Assembly: GCA_028688145.1 (NCBI GenBank)
Contig: JAQTYU010000002.1
Location: 310,001 to 374,000, forward strand
Source: Thiotrichaceae bacterium
GTDB taxonomy: Bacteria; Pseudomonadota; Gammaproteobacteria; Beggiatoales; Beggiatoaceae
DNA: 64,000 bases
Direction: 5' to 3'
Shown here: piece after piece, positions 56,697 to 64,000 of the stretch
Numbering within the stretch: position 1 is the first letter of the stretch
Layout of the letters: the number at the start of each line of letters is the position of its first letter
Translations under genes and position numbers: made by a program
Notes under the pieces: model-generated
What the model saw: the letters and a program-made list of their open reading frames with translations, nothing else
Databases searched by the model: none
What the model was told of the DNA's origin: nothing

Positions 56697-57146
56697 ATGC
56701 AAAATTCAGCAGATTTACCTGTAATTTCTTTATATTCCCGCATTGGTGGCGAGGCGGGGATAAAAACTTTAGTGGATCGTTTTTATTATTTGATGGACAG
56801 CTTGCCCGAAGTACGTGAACTGCGCGAGATGCACGGCGCAAATTTAGACCCGATTCGGCAAGTGTTGTTTGAATTTTTATCGGGTTGGCTGGGTGGGCCG
56901 CAATTGTTTTTAGAACGGCGCGGCGAGCCACGTTTAAGAATGCGTCACCTGCCATTCAAAATTGGGCGCAAAGAACGGGATCAGTGGATTTTCTGCATGT
57001 TCAAAGCAATGCAAGATGTCGGTGTGCCCGATGCGCTGCAAGAAGAGTTAAAAGTGGCATTTTGGTCAACCGCAGACCACATGCGCAATTTGCAAGATGA
57101 ACATTCTGCTAATGATTTAGTGGATGTGGTGGTGCATCGTCGTTAG
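56697..57146 (+). CDS. Group II truncated haemoglobin
   Basis: This is a 149-residue globin of the GlbO/YjbI type. The motifs YSRIGGEAGIKTLVDRFYYL, FEFLSGWLGGPQLFLERRGE, RMRHLPFKIG (proximal His) and RDQWIFCMFKAM (distal Trp) fit group II. Such proteins bind oxygen or NO and take part in oxidative or nitrosative stress tolerance. It lies 52 bases after purF, with a weak hairpin between, and may have its own promoter. A GTAGG-flanked repeat follows. Confidence 0.92.
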   Translation: MQNSADLPVISLYSRIGGEAGIKTLVDRFYYLMDSLPEVRELREMHGANLDPIRQVLFEFLSGWLGGPQLFLERRGEPRLRMRHLPFKIGRKERDQWIFCMFKAMQDVGVPDALQEELKVAFWSTADHMRNLQDEHSANDLVDVVVHRR

Positions 57147-57155
57147 TGAAAACAA

Positions 57156-57216
57156 GTAGGGTGGGCATGCCCACCAAAACTTGATGGCTCAGATGGTGGG
57201 CAACAAGCTAACCTAC
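57156..57216. repeat. GTAGG-flanked palindromic repeat
   Basis: Starts GTAGGGTGGGCATGCCCACC (with the perfect palindrome GGTGGGCATGCCCACC) and ends AAGCTAACCTAC, inverted ends GTAGG / CCTAC. A short dispersed element of unknown function; no gene is seen in 57147-57385. Confidence 0.5.
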
Positions 57217-57328
57217 GCAGTTATTATCTAATCACAGATTATTATCCCGTTCCTCATTCAATCTTACTTCCTTTGACCAGAAGGATTGAAGAAGATGTAA
57301 AATTTAAAGCATGGCATTATGTGCGTTC

Positions 57329-57370
57329 TAGGTTTACAATATTTAAAAAAATAAGAAAAATGTAAACCTA
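57329..57370 (+). promoter_or_regulatory. Operator-like inverted repeat upstream of XRE-ImmA
   Basis: TAGGTTTACA and TGTAAACCTA are perfect 10-bp inverted arms, 22 bases apart, directly upstream of the ribosome binding site of the XRE-type regulator. This geometry is what one expects for autorepression by the downstream HTH protein. Confidence 0.65.
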
Positions 57371-57385
57371 AAGGGTGAGACTGAA

Positions 57386-58432
57386 ATGATTGAATACCGC
57401 TTGCAACAAGCCCGTAAAGCCGCAGGATTTTCCCTACGTGAACTTGCTGATAAAACAGAAGTCAGCCACACTGCTATTGGCAAGTTTGAGAAAGGGGAAC
57501 TCACACCAAACTCCACACAATTACTTAAACTGGCAAAAGCCTTAAACATTCGAGTGGAGTATTTTTTCCGTCCCCAGAAAACCGAATTACAGGCGATTGA
57601 ATATCGCAAACGTGCCAGTTTTTCTAAGAAAGATCAAGATCGTGTTGAAGGTGATATTTTAGAACAAGCCGAGCGTTGGCAGGAATTACACAATTTATAT
57701 TTGTGCCCACCTATTCAAATCTTCTCCCCGCCCTCTTCTTTGGTTTATCCTAAAACTGAAGATGATTTAGAAGACTTTGCAAAACAGGTTCGTGAGGCTT
57801 GGAAATGGGGCTTTCACGCATTGCCCGATTTAATTAATCTACTAGAGTTTCAAGGGATTATCGTCATTGTCACTGGAGTAGAAGCAGAAAAATTTGATGG
57901 GCTGTCTGCACATGTTGGCAAACAGGCATTAATTGTAATTAATTCGCATTGGACAGGTGATCGCCAACGTTTCACGCTTGCCCATGAGTTGGGACATTTG
58001 TTGTTGCATGGACATTTGCCTGAAGACCTTGATGAGGAAAAAGCTTGTAACCATTTTGCAGGTGCGTTGTTATTGCCTAAAGCCGCCTTGTTTCAACAGA
58101 CGGGTGAAAAAACTCGTCATCATATTGAAGCACGAGAACTTTATGGATTAAAACATGAGTTTGGCTTGAGTATGCGTGCGTGCTTACATCGTTTTAAGCA
58201 AACAGGGTTAATTAACGAATCGGTTTTTAAACGATGGCAAATCCATTTTAATATTCAAAAATGGTGTGAAAAAGAGCCAGGCGATGCTTACCCACAAGAA
58301 ACAACGACACTGTTTGAACAATTGGTGTATCGTGGATTGGCTGAAGAATATTATGGGGATGCGAAAGCTGCCGAGTTACTAAATATGTCATTGGTGGATT
58401 TTCGCCACCAGCGTAACTTCTCGGATAATTGA
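57386..58432 (+). CDS. XRE-family regulator fused to ImmA/IrrE peptidase
   Basis: This is a 348-residue protein of the COG2856 class: an N-terminal HTH (about 5-60; FSLRELADKTEVSHTAIGKF) and a zinc-peptidase domain (about 150-260) with FTLAHELGHLLLHGH (HExxH) and EEKACNHFAGALLLP. A C-terminal helical extension of about 90 residues follows (REFGLSMRACLH-like, here HEFGLSMRACLHRFKQTG). Such proteins act as antitoxins, or cleave other repressors after damage. It lies one base upstream of a PIN-domain gene, so the two form a unit. A perfect inverted repeat precedes it. Confidence 0.88.
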   Translation: MIEYRLQQARKAAGFSLRELADKTEVSHTAIGKFEKGELTPNSTQLLKLAKALNIRVEYFFRPQKTELQAIEYRKRASFSKKDQDRVEGDILEQAERWQELHNLYLCPPIQIFSPPSSLVYPKTEDDLEDFAKQVREAWKWGFHALPDLINLLEFQGIIVIVTGVEAEKFDGLSAHVGKQALIVINSHWTGDRQRFTLAHELGHLLLHGHLPEDLDEEKACNHFAGALLLPKAALFQQTGEKTRHHIEARELYGLKHEFGLSMRACLHRFKQTGLINESVFKRWQIHFNIQKWCEKEPGDAYPQETTTLFEQLVYRGLAEEYYGDAKAAELLNMSLVDFRHQRNFSDN

Positions 58433-58433
58433 G

Positions 58434-58919
58434 ATGTCACTATTCCTCATCAGTGATACCAATATATTGTTTGATGTTGAAGCTGGCGGGCTTACGACGG
58501 CTTTATTTCAATTGTCCTTTACCCTTAAAATTCCAGATATTTTATTTGAGCAAGAATTAGGGGAGCGTTATCAACATCTTTTAGAACAGGGTTTAGATAA
58601 AACTGCGTTGAGTAGTGACTCGGTCAAATATGTCTCAATTTTGGCAGATCGTTATTCTAAGATTAGTCGCAATGACTGTTTTGCATTGGCGTTGGCAAAA
58701 CAAGAAGCCTGTGATTTATTGACTGGAGATATGTTTTTACGCAAGGCAGCCGAAAATGAACAGCTCAAGGTTAAGGGTACAATTTGGTTAATTGAGCAAA
58801 TGATTTTACAAAATCAACTGTCAGTAACAGAAGCAGAAAATGCCTATCAGAAGATGAGTGATGCTGATAGGCGATTGCCTTGGGATAAAGTGAAAATAAG
58901 TTTAAAAAAATTTAAATGA
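58434..58919 (+). CDS. PIN-like domain protein, putative toxin
   Basis: This is a 161-residue PIN-type nuclease-like protein. The acidic residues are visible: Asp in FLISDTNILFDV, Asp in SRNDCFALALAK and Asp in LLTGDMFLRKAAE, the usual three of VapC-like RNases. It begins one base after the XRE-ImmA stop, so it is translated together with it. It would be the toxin of a toxin-antitoxin pair, with the HTH-peptidase protein as antitoxin (inference). It is larger than typical VapC (about 130). Confidence 0.8.
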   Translation: MSLFLISDTNILFDVEAGGLTTALFQLSFTLKIPDILFEQELGERYQHLLEQGLDKTALSSDSVKYVSILADRYSKISRNDCFALALAKQEACDLLTGDMFLRKAAENEQLKVKGTIWLIEQMILQNQLSVTEAENAYQKMSDADRRLPWDKVKISLKKFK

Positions 58920-58980
58920 ACTATTTAGCTGTTAAAACAATAGCATCCAGACTAATTTTCGCTATTGTCGTCAAGGGTAA

Positions 58981-59015
58981 GAGACCTGCTAGGTTTTGAA
59001 AACCTAGCAGGTCTC
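58981..59015. terminator. Palindrome between the PIN gene and ettA
   Basis: GAGACCTGCTAGGTTTT-G-AAAACCTAGCAGGTCTC, 17-bp arms, followed by TTGTTTT. It is a second copy of 52734-52766 and lies between convergent stops, 5 bases from the ettA stop. Confidence 0.75.
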
Positions 59016-59020
59016 TTGTT

Positions 59021-60694
59021 TTAAGCACCCAAACGCCGATACTTAATCCGATGAGGCGTATCCGCAGCATTGCCTAAACGGCGATGTTTATCCGCTTCAT
59101 AATCGGCATAATTGCCTTCAAACCAGACAATATTGCCCTCATCTTCAAACGCCAGCATGTGGGTTGCAATCCGATCTAAGAACCAGCGATCATGCGAAAT
59201 CACCACCGCACAACCTGGGAAAGCTAAAATAGCTTCTTCCAAAGCGCGTAAAGTTTCCACGTCTAAATCGTTAGTCGGTTCGTCGAGCAGTAACAAATTG
59301 CCGCCGCTTTTCAAAAGCTTCGCTAAATGCACCCGATTGCGTTCCCCGCCTGATAACTCCTTGACCCGTTTTTGCTGATCCGAGCCTTTGAAATTAAAGC
59401 GTCCCACATAAGCGCGTGAAGGGGTTTCATATTTACCGACCACGATATTATCGTGTCCATCAGAAATCACTTCCCACACGGTTTTGTTATCTTCTAAATC
59501 ATCGCGCAACTGGTCCACATAAGCGAGTTGTACGGTTTCGCCCAAACGGATGTCACCACTATCAGGTTTTTCAACGCCTGCAATCATGCGGAACAAGGTG
59601 GATTTACCCGCGCCGTTTGCCCCAATAATCCCCACAATGCCGCCTTTTGGCAAAGTGAAGCTGAGGTTTTCCATCAGCACCCGATCCCCAAAGGACTTGG
59701 TGATATTGGTCGCTTCCACCACCAAATCGCCCAAACGCGGACCTGGTGGAATATAAATTTCTTGGGTGACATTGCGTTGTTGCACATCTTGATTTGCCAA
59801 ATCTTCAAAGCGTGCCAAACGCGCTTTACTCTTAGCTTGGCGACCTTTGGGATTGCTACGCACCCAGTCCAATTCTTCTTTCATCGCTCGTTGCCGTGCG
59901 GATTCTTGCTTTTCTTCCAAAGCTAAGCGGCGTTCTTTTTGTTCCAGCCACGTCGAGTAATTGCCTTGCCAAGGAATCCCGTGCCCACGGTCGAGTTCTA
60001 AAATCCAGCCTGCGACATTGTCCAAGAAGTAGCGGTCATGGGTGACGGCAACCACAGTGCCTTTATATTCTTTCAAGAACAATTCTAACCATGCTACTGA
60101 TTCAGCGTCTAAATGGTTAGTCGGTTCGTCGAGCAGCAACATGTCGGGTTTGGACAACAGCAATTTGCACAAGGCGACGCGACGTTTTTCACCGCCTGAC
60201 AATTTGCTAATGTCAGCATCCCAAGGTGGCAAGCGCAATGCGTCAGCAGCGACTTCTAGCGTGCGGTCTAATTCCCACGCGCCCGCCGCATCAATCGCAT
60301 CTTGCAGCTTGGATTGCTCTTCTAACAGCGCATTCATTTCGTCATCGCTCATTGGCTCTGCGAATTTCATGCTGATGTCATTGAAACGATCCACTAAGGC
60401 TTTAGTTTCTGCGATGCCGTCTTCAACATTGCCGCGCACGTCTTTATTCGGGTCGAGTTGCGGTTCTTGCGATAAATACCCGATTTTAATCCCAGGTTGT
60501 GGACGGGCTTCGCCGACGATGTCCTTGTCCACGCCTGCCATAATTTTCAGTAAGGTGGATTTACCTGAACCGTTTAAACCCAATACCCCAATTTTCGCGC
60601 CGGGATAAAAGCTTAAAGAAATATCTTTTAAAATTTCACGTTTCGGGGGGACAATTTTGCCCACGCGATTCATGGTGTAAATATATTGTGCCAT
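59021..60694 (-). CDS. ettA: Energy-dependent translational throttle protein EttA
   Basis: This is a 557-residue ABC-F ATPase that binds the ribosomal E site and gates entry into elongation according to the ATP/ADP ratio. Two ABC domains are complete: GLNGSGKST and [17 protein letters not shown], then GANGAGKST and [15 protein letters not shown], with Walker [11 protein letters not shown] and LDEPTNDLD. The length and the N-terminal [20 protein letters not shown] are those of EttA, without the long C-terminus of Uup. A ribosome binding site (AAAGGT) precedes the start. It stands alone; a 103-bp inverted repeat lies just upstream. Confidence 0.96.
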   Translation of the reverse strand: MAQYIYTMNRVGKIVPPKREILKDISLSFYPGAKIGVLGLNGSGKSTLLKIMAGVDKDIVGEARPQPGIKIGYLSQEPQLDPNKDVRGNVEDGIAETKALVDRFNDISMKFAEPMSDDEMNALLEEQSKLQDAIDAAGAWELDRTLEVAADALRLPPWDADISKLSGGEKRRVALCKLLLSKPDMLLLDEPTNHLDAESVAWLELFLKEYKGTVVAVTHDRYFLDNVAGWILELDRGHGIPWQGNYSTWLEQKERRLALEEKQESARQRAMKEELDWVRSNPKGRQAKSKARLARFEDLANQDVQQRNVTQEIYIPPGPRLGDLVVEATNITKSFGDRVLMENLSFTLPKGGIVGIIGANGAGKSTLFRMIAGVEKPDSGDIRLGETVQLAYVDQLRDDLEDNKTVWEVISDGHDNIVVGKYETPSRAYVGRFNFKGSDQQKRVKELSGGERNRVHLAKLLKSGGNLLLLDEPTNDLDVETLRALEEAILAFPGCAVVISHDRWFLDRIATHMLAFEDEGNIVWFEGNYADYEADKHRRLGNAADTPHRIKYRRLGA

Positions 60695-60780
60695 CTGAGA
60701 CCTTTGTGTATGTGACGGACGAATTAGAAAGGGGGAAGCTAAACTAGCATCTAGCCTTGTTCTACGCTTAACTTATTTGT

Positions 60781-60883
60781 CTGAACCACAATTTTCATAA
60801 TTCACTCAATTGACACAATTAAAAAATAATTATTTTTATATTTAATTTTGTCAATTGAGTGAATTGCGTAAATTGTGGTTCAG
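60781..60883. repeat. 103-bp inverted repeat
   Basis: The ends CTGAACCACAATTT and AAATTGTGGTTCAG are perfect inverted arms, and further blocks pair inside (AATTCACTCAATTGACA / TGTCAATTGAGTGAATT), giving an arm of about 45 bases. It lies in the gap upstream of ettA. It shares GAATTGCG and GGTTCAG blocks with 33918-33975 and 29652-29665. Confidence 0.75.
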
Positions 60884-60948
60884 AAGTGCTAATAGGATGT
60901 GCTGTATGTTTTCACCCTCTTTGAAAAAGGGGGAAGCTAACAAAATGC

Positions 60949-62184
60949 CTACAACAAATGCGAAACCAAACCATCCGCTAATTTAGGCTCAAACCACGTC
61001 GATTTGGGCGGCATGATTTGCCCAGCGTCGGCAACCGCCATCAAGGCATGCATACTGGTGGGATACAGCGCGAAAGCCACTGCCATTTCTCCGCTGTCAA
61101 CACGCTTTTCCAGCTCATCCAAGCCACGAATACCGCCCACGAAATCAATGCGTTTGTCGCGGCGTTGGTCAGTGATGCCTAAAATTGGGGCGATTAAATT
61201 ATCCGCCAATAAACTCACATCCAAACTTGCCACGGGGTCACTCGGAATTAAACTGGGTTGAATTTGTAAACGATACCATTGCCCAGCGAGATACATCCCA
61301 AATTCGCCCGGCTGTTGTGGTTTCACGATTTCAGCCCGAGGCACGACCGCAAAAGCCGCTTGCAACTTGGCTAAAAATTCATGCACATCTAAGCCATTTA
61401 AATCTTTAATCACCCGATTATAATCTAAAATTTTCAATTGATTATCGGGAAAAATCACCACCAAGAAATAATTATAAGCTTCCTCACCAGTGTGGTTGGG
61501 ATTGCTGGCACGACGTTGTGCGGCAACCCGCGAGGCGGCGGCGGAGCGGTGATGACCATCGGCAATATAGAGCTGCGGCATTTGGTCAAAATTCTGGGTA
61601 ATATAATCAACATCTGCCGTGTCTGCAATCACCCATAATTGATGAATAATCTCATCAGGGGTGGTGACATCGACCTCAGGCTTAGCCGCAGAAACGCGTG
61701 CCATCAGTTCATCTAAACCTGCATGTTGCGGATATGCCAAAAATACCGGCCCCGTTTGTGCGTTCAGCGCATCAATTTGGCGAACCCGATCATCTTCTTT
61801 GTCTGGGCGGGTTAATTCATGCTTGCGAATCCGATTGCTGTCGTAATCGCCAACATTTGCCACTGCCACCAAACCGATTTGGCGGTGTGTGCCCATTTGC
61901 AAAGCGTATAAATAATAACAAGGCTGCGCGTCAGTTTTCAGAATATGAGCGGCGATTAAGCTTTGTAAATTTTCTGCCCCTTTGGCGTACACGGCAGGAC
62001 TATACGGATCAGTCGCGGGGGGTAAATCAATTTCGGGCTTAGAAATATGTAAAAAACTGTAAGGACGATCTGCTGCCATATTTCGCGCCTCATCGCTGCT
62101 CAGAACGTCATAAGGCGGGGCGAGAACGGCGGCAGTGTGTTCAGGCTGCGGACGTAAGCCTGCAAAAGCACGAATTAAGGGCAT
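60949..62184 (-). CDS. DUF1015 family protein
   Basis: This is a 411-residue cytoplasmic protein of the DUF1015 family. The signatures are PLIRAFAGLRPQPEHTAAVL, APPYDVLSSDEARNMA, YLYALQMGTHRQIGLVAVAN and YIADGHHRSAAASRVAAQRR. The ADGHHR box resembles the ParB/sulfiredoxin-fold motif. Members are sometimes adjacent to serine biosynthesis genes, and one branch has been linked to a kinase acting on serine, but a specific function cannot be inferred from sequence here. A good ribosome binding site (GGAGA) precedes the start. It is divergent from the PAS sensor gene. Confidence 0.88.
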   Translation of the reverse strand: MPLIRAFAGLRPQPEHTAAVLAPPYDVLSSDEARNMAADRPYSFLHISKPEIDLPPATDPYSPAVYAKGAENLQSLIAAHILKTDAQPCYYLYALQMGTHRQIGLVAVANVGDYDSNRIRKHELTRPDKEDDRVRQIDALNAQTGPVFLAYPQHAGLDELMARVSAAKPEVDVTTPDEIIHQLWVIADTADVDYITQNFDQMPQLYIADGHHRSAAASRVAAQRRASNPNHTGEEAYNYFLVVIFPDNQLKILDYNRVIKDLNGLDVHEFLAKLQAAFAVVPRAEIVKPQQPGEFGMYLAGQWYRLQIQPSLIPSDPVASLDVSLLADNLIAPILGITDQRRDKRIDFVGGIRGLDELEKRVDSGEMAVAFALYPTSMHALMAVADAGQIMPPKSTWFEPKLADGLVSHLL

Positions 62185-62507
62185 AATTTCTCCAGCGGAT
62201 TAAGGCAAAAGGTCATAATTTCAACAGCACCCGACCGTTCAATATCACAGCGGTGTGGGCGGTGGAATAATCTAGCACAGAAGCGGCGTTGATACATGCG
62301 CTTCGCTGCATAATTCTCAGAAAATCGCGGCATTTTTCCTAAATTCAAGTCAGCTACAATCTCCATAATCTACCTATAATTAGACAAGCGGCAGATATTT
62401 TGCTAGGTGTTTGCAAATACAATAGAATTCAATAGCAACACTTTTCAAAACTGTCTCTAAATCAGACAGCCACTTTTTAGTAATTCCCTAATCAAAGGAC
62501 ATGGAGC

Positions 62508-64000
62508 ATGGAAACTGAACAACGGGCAGGTGAGTTGCCACTTGCGACACTCCCCTATGCAAGCCTATGCTTTGTCAATTTTCAGGGTAAATTACTTGAA
62601 AAAACACCTAGTTGCGCCCCTTTTCTCGGATTAAGCACAGGCGATTTAAGTAAAATTATTTTTGCCGAAGATTGGGAGATTTTTTCTCAACAATTACAAG
62701 CCATCACCCAAGCTGCCGCAGGCTACAGCACACAATTTGAAATCCGTTGTTGCAACCAACAAGGGAATTTCGCGATGCTGTTATGGCAGGCAACCCGTAC
62801 CACCACGGGATTTTATGCGCAATTAACCGATATCAGTGCATATTCGCATCCAATCCATAACAATCTCAGGGGTTTTAACGAGGAAAACCATTATCATGAA
62901 TTATTGTTTGAGCAAAATCTCTTGGGTATATTTCGCTCCACGCCAGAGGGTCAAGTCCTTAAAGTGAACAATGCCTTAGCCATGATTTATGGCTACGAGT
63001 CAGTCGGAGAATTTCAAGCGGAAGTCGTCAGCATTCAACGCCAGCTTTATGTATATCCTGAACAACGGCGGCATATTTTAGAAACTATGCGAAATTCCAA
63101 TGGAATAATGCAGCTTTTTGAAGTTGAGCATTATCACCGCTCAGGAAGAATTATCTTTATTAATATGTATTTACGTGCTTATCTCGATACTCAGCATAAT
63201 ATTCAATATTTGGAAGGTATTCTACAAGATATTAGTGATTATAAACATTTAGAAACTGAATTACGCCACAGTGAGGCAAATTATCGTTTATTGGCAGAAC
63301 ATTCCACCGATATGATTTCACGCCACACTTTACAAGGCATTTATCGTTATGTCTCGCCCGCGTGCTCCTATTTATTGGGTTATGCGCCGTCAGAATTAAT
63401 AGATCGCAGTGTTTATCAATTAGTCCACGCCGATGATCTCGCACAAGTCACCGCTGCTTATCGTCCTCAACCCGAAAACAGTCGCCTGACTTTCACCTAT
63501 CGAATGCGTCATAAAAATGGCGCGTACTTGTGGTTTGAGACCACTAACCGCATTTTACCTGCCGATTTTTCATCCAGCTTGCCCGAAGTGCTCTCCGTTT
63601 CCCGCGAAATCAGTCAACGCAAACGCATCGAGCAAGAAAGCCACGCCGCCCATGAACGCCTATTGCGGGTGCTCGACAGTTTAGACGCGCTGGTGTATGT
63701 GGCTGATTTGGAAAGCTATGAAATTTTATATGTGAATAAATATGGGCGCGATGCCTTTGGGGAAATCGTCGGTGAAGTATGCTGGAAAGTGTTTTGGAAG
63801 GATGGCACAGCACCTTGTTACAACGCAAAACATCCGCTACGCAAGTTTTGCAATCAATTACGCGCTCATGCTGAAATGAAGGCATCTACCTCTCAAGTCC
63901 ATGAGTCTTTTAATAATATTACACAAAAGTGGTATTCGATTCATTCACGCGCCATTTACTGGGTCGATCAACGCTTAGTGCGTCTTGAAATTGCCTATGA
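62508..64000 (+). CDS. Multi-PAS sensor protein, N-terminal part
   Basis: An ATG at 62508 opens a frame of 497 codons with no stop to the window edge, so the gene continues outside. At least four PAS-like units are seen: a degenerate first (about 1-125), a second (FEQNLLGIFRSTPEGQVLKV), a third (YRLLAEHSTDMISRHTLQGI, ending RISQRKR-like EISQRKRIEQES) and a fourth (LLRVLDSLDALVYVADLESY). The last contains CWKVFWKDGTAPCYNAKH and WYSIHSRAIYWVDQRLVRLE, typical PAS tails before a kinase or GGDEF output. The output is beyond the window. No membrane helix is seen, so it is probably cytoplasmic. The gap 62185-62507 shows no other gene. Confidence 0.88.
   Translation, partial: METEQRAGELPLATLPYASLCFVNFQGKLLEKTPSCAPFLGLSTGDLSKIIFAEDWEIFSQQLQAITQAAAGYSTQFEIRCCNQQGNFAMLLWQATRTTTGFYAQLTDISAYSHPIHNNLRGFNEENHYHELLFEQNLLGIFRSTPEGQVLKVNNALAMIYGYESVGEFQAEVVSIQRQLYVYPEQRRHILETMRNSNGIMQLFEVEHYHRSGRIIFINMYLRAYLDTQHNIQYLEGILQDISDYKHLETELRHSEANYRLLAEHSTDMISRHTLQGIYRYVSPACSYLLGYAPSELIDRSVYQLVHADDLAQVTAAYRPQPENSRLTFTYRMRHKNGAYLWFETTNRILPADFSSSLPEVLSVSREISQRKRIEQESHAAHERLLRVLDSLDALVYVADLESYEILYVNKYGRDAFGEIVGEVCWKVFWKDGTAPCYNAKHPLRKFCNQLRAHAEMKASTSQVHESFNNITQKWYSIHSRAIYWVDQRLVRLEIAY

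Noticed and set aside
62175..62366. A 63-codon minus-strand frame upstream of the DUF1015 gene
   Set aside because: It overlaps the DUF1015 start and its ribosome binding site, and has no family resemblance.

Overview
The window looks like a chromosomal segment of a gammaproteobacterium with moderate GC content, most plausibly a colourless sulfur bacterium of the Beggiatoa/Thiothrix/Thioploca kind. This placement is inference from gene content: an MshL-type secretin, AlgZ/AlgR-like regulators, classical ArgA, a PPi-dependent phosphofructokinase next to a proton-pumping pyrophosphatase, an 11-haem cytochrome c, a rhodanese, and many short palindromic repeats and IS remnants between genes. No rRNA, tRNA or CRISPR array was seen.

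Layout. 1-10.7 kb: end of a peptide ABC permease, a type IV pilus secretin, a hybrid sensor kinase with a PilJ-like sensor region, a PaiB-like protein, then an overlapping AlgZ/AlgR-like pair and an FtsX-type permease. 10.9-15.6 kb: gcvH-gcvPA (no gcvPB or gcvT here), a ParB-like small protein, an FMN reductase and argA. 15.8-18.7 kb: a nitrogen module, TorF-like porin-glnK-amtB, with a sigma-54-like promoter, two NtrC-like dyads upstream and a strong terminator. 18.7-28.4 kb: ISAs1 debris, a Ser/Thr kinase (CHASE2) with its PP2C phosphatase, an adenosine-deaminase-like lipoprotein, rhodanese, multihaem cytochrome and nitrilase. 28.4-29.8 kb is an IS graveyard. 29.8-36.6 kb: YhaN-like ATPase, GNAT, rplU-rpmA-obgE and a PD-(D/E)XK nuclease-like protein. 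36.7-44.1 kb: an IS607-type element with dead tnpA and intact tnpB, pfp, hppA, and a GmrSD-type restriction protein. 44.3-54.4 kb: a methionine-rich coiled-coil membrane protein, an exporter fragment, tsaC, cbiM, comEC, ssuA and acuI. 54.6-64 kb: cvpA-purF, a truncated haemoglobin, an XRE-ImmA/PIN pair, ettA, a DUF1015 protein and the start of a multi-PAS sensor.

Themes. (1) Surface motility and signalling genes cluster at the left. (2) PPi metabolism: pfp and hppA are neighbours but separated by a strong terminator. (3) Nitrogen: porin, PII protein and ammonium channel form one apparent operon under a nitrogen-type promoter. (4) Mobile DNA is mostly decayed, apart from an apparently intact tnpB and two copies of a roughly 270-bp TA-flanked MITE. 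An 82-bp palindromic repeat family recurs at gene ends. The best candidates for something new are the retained TnpB just upstream of pfp, the Met-heptad coiled-coil protein, the XRE-ImmA/PIN pair with its perfect operator-like repeat, and the NtrC/sigma-54 control of a porin-glnK-amtB operon.
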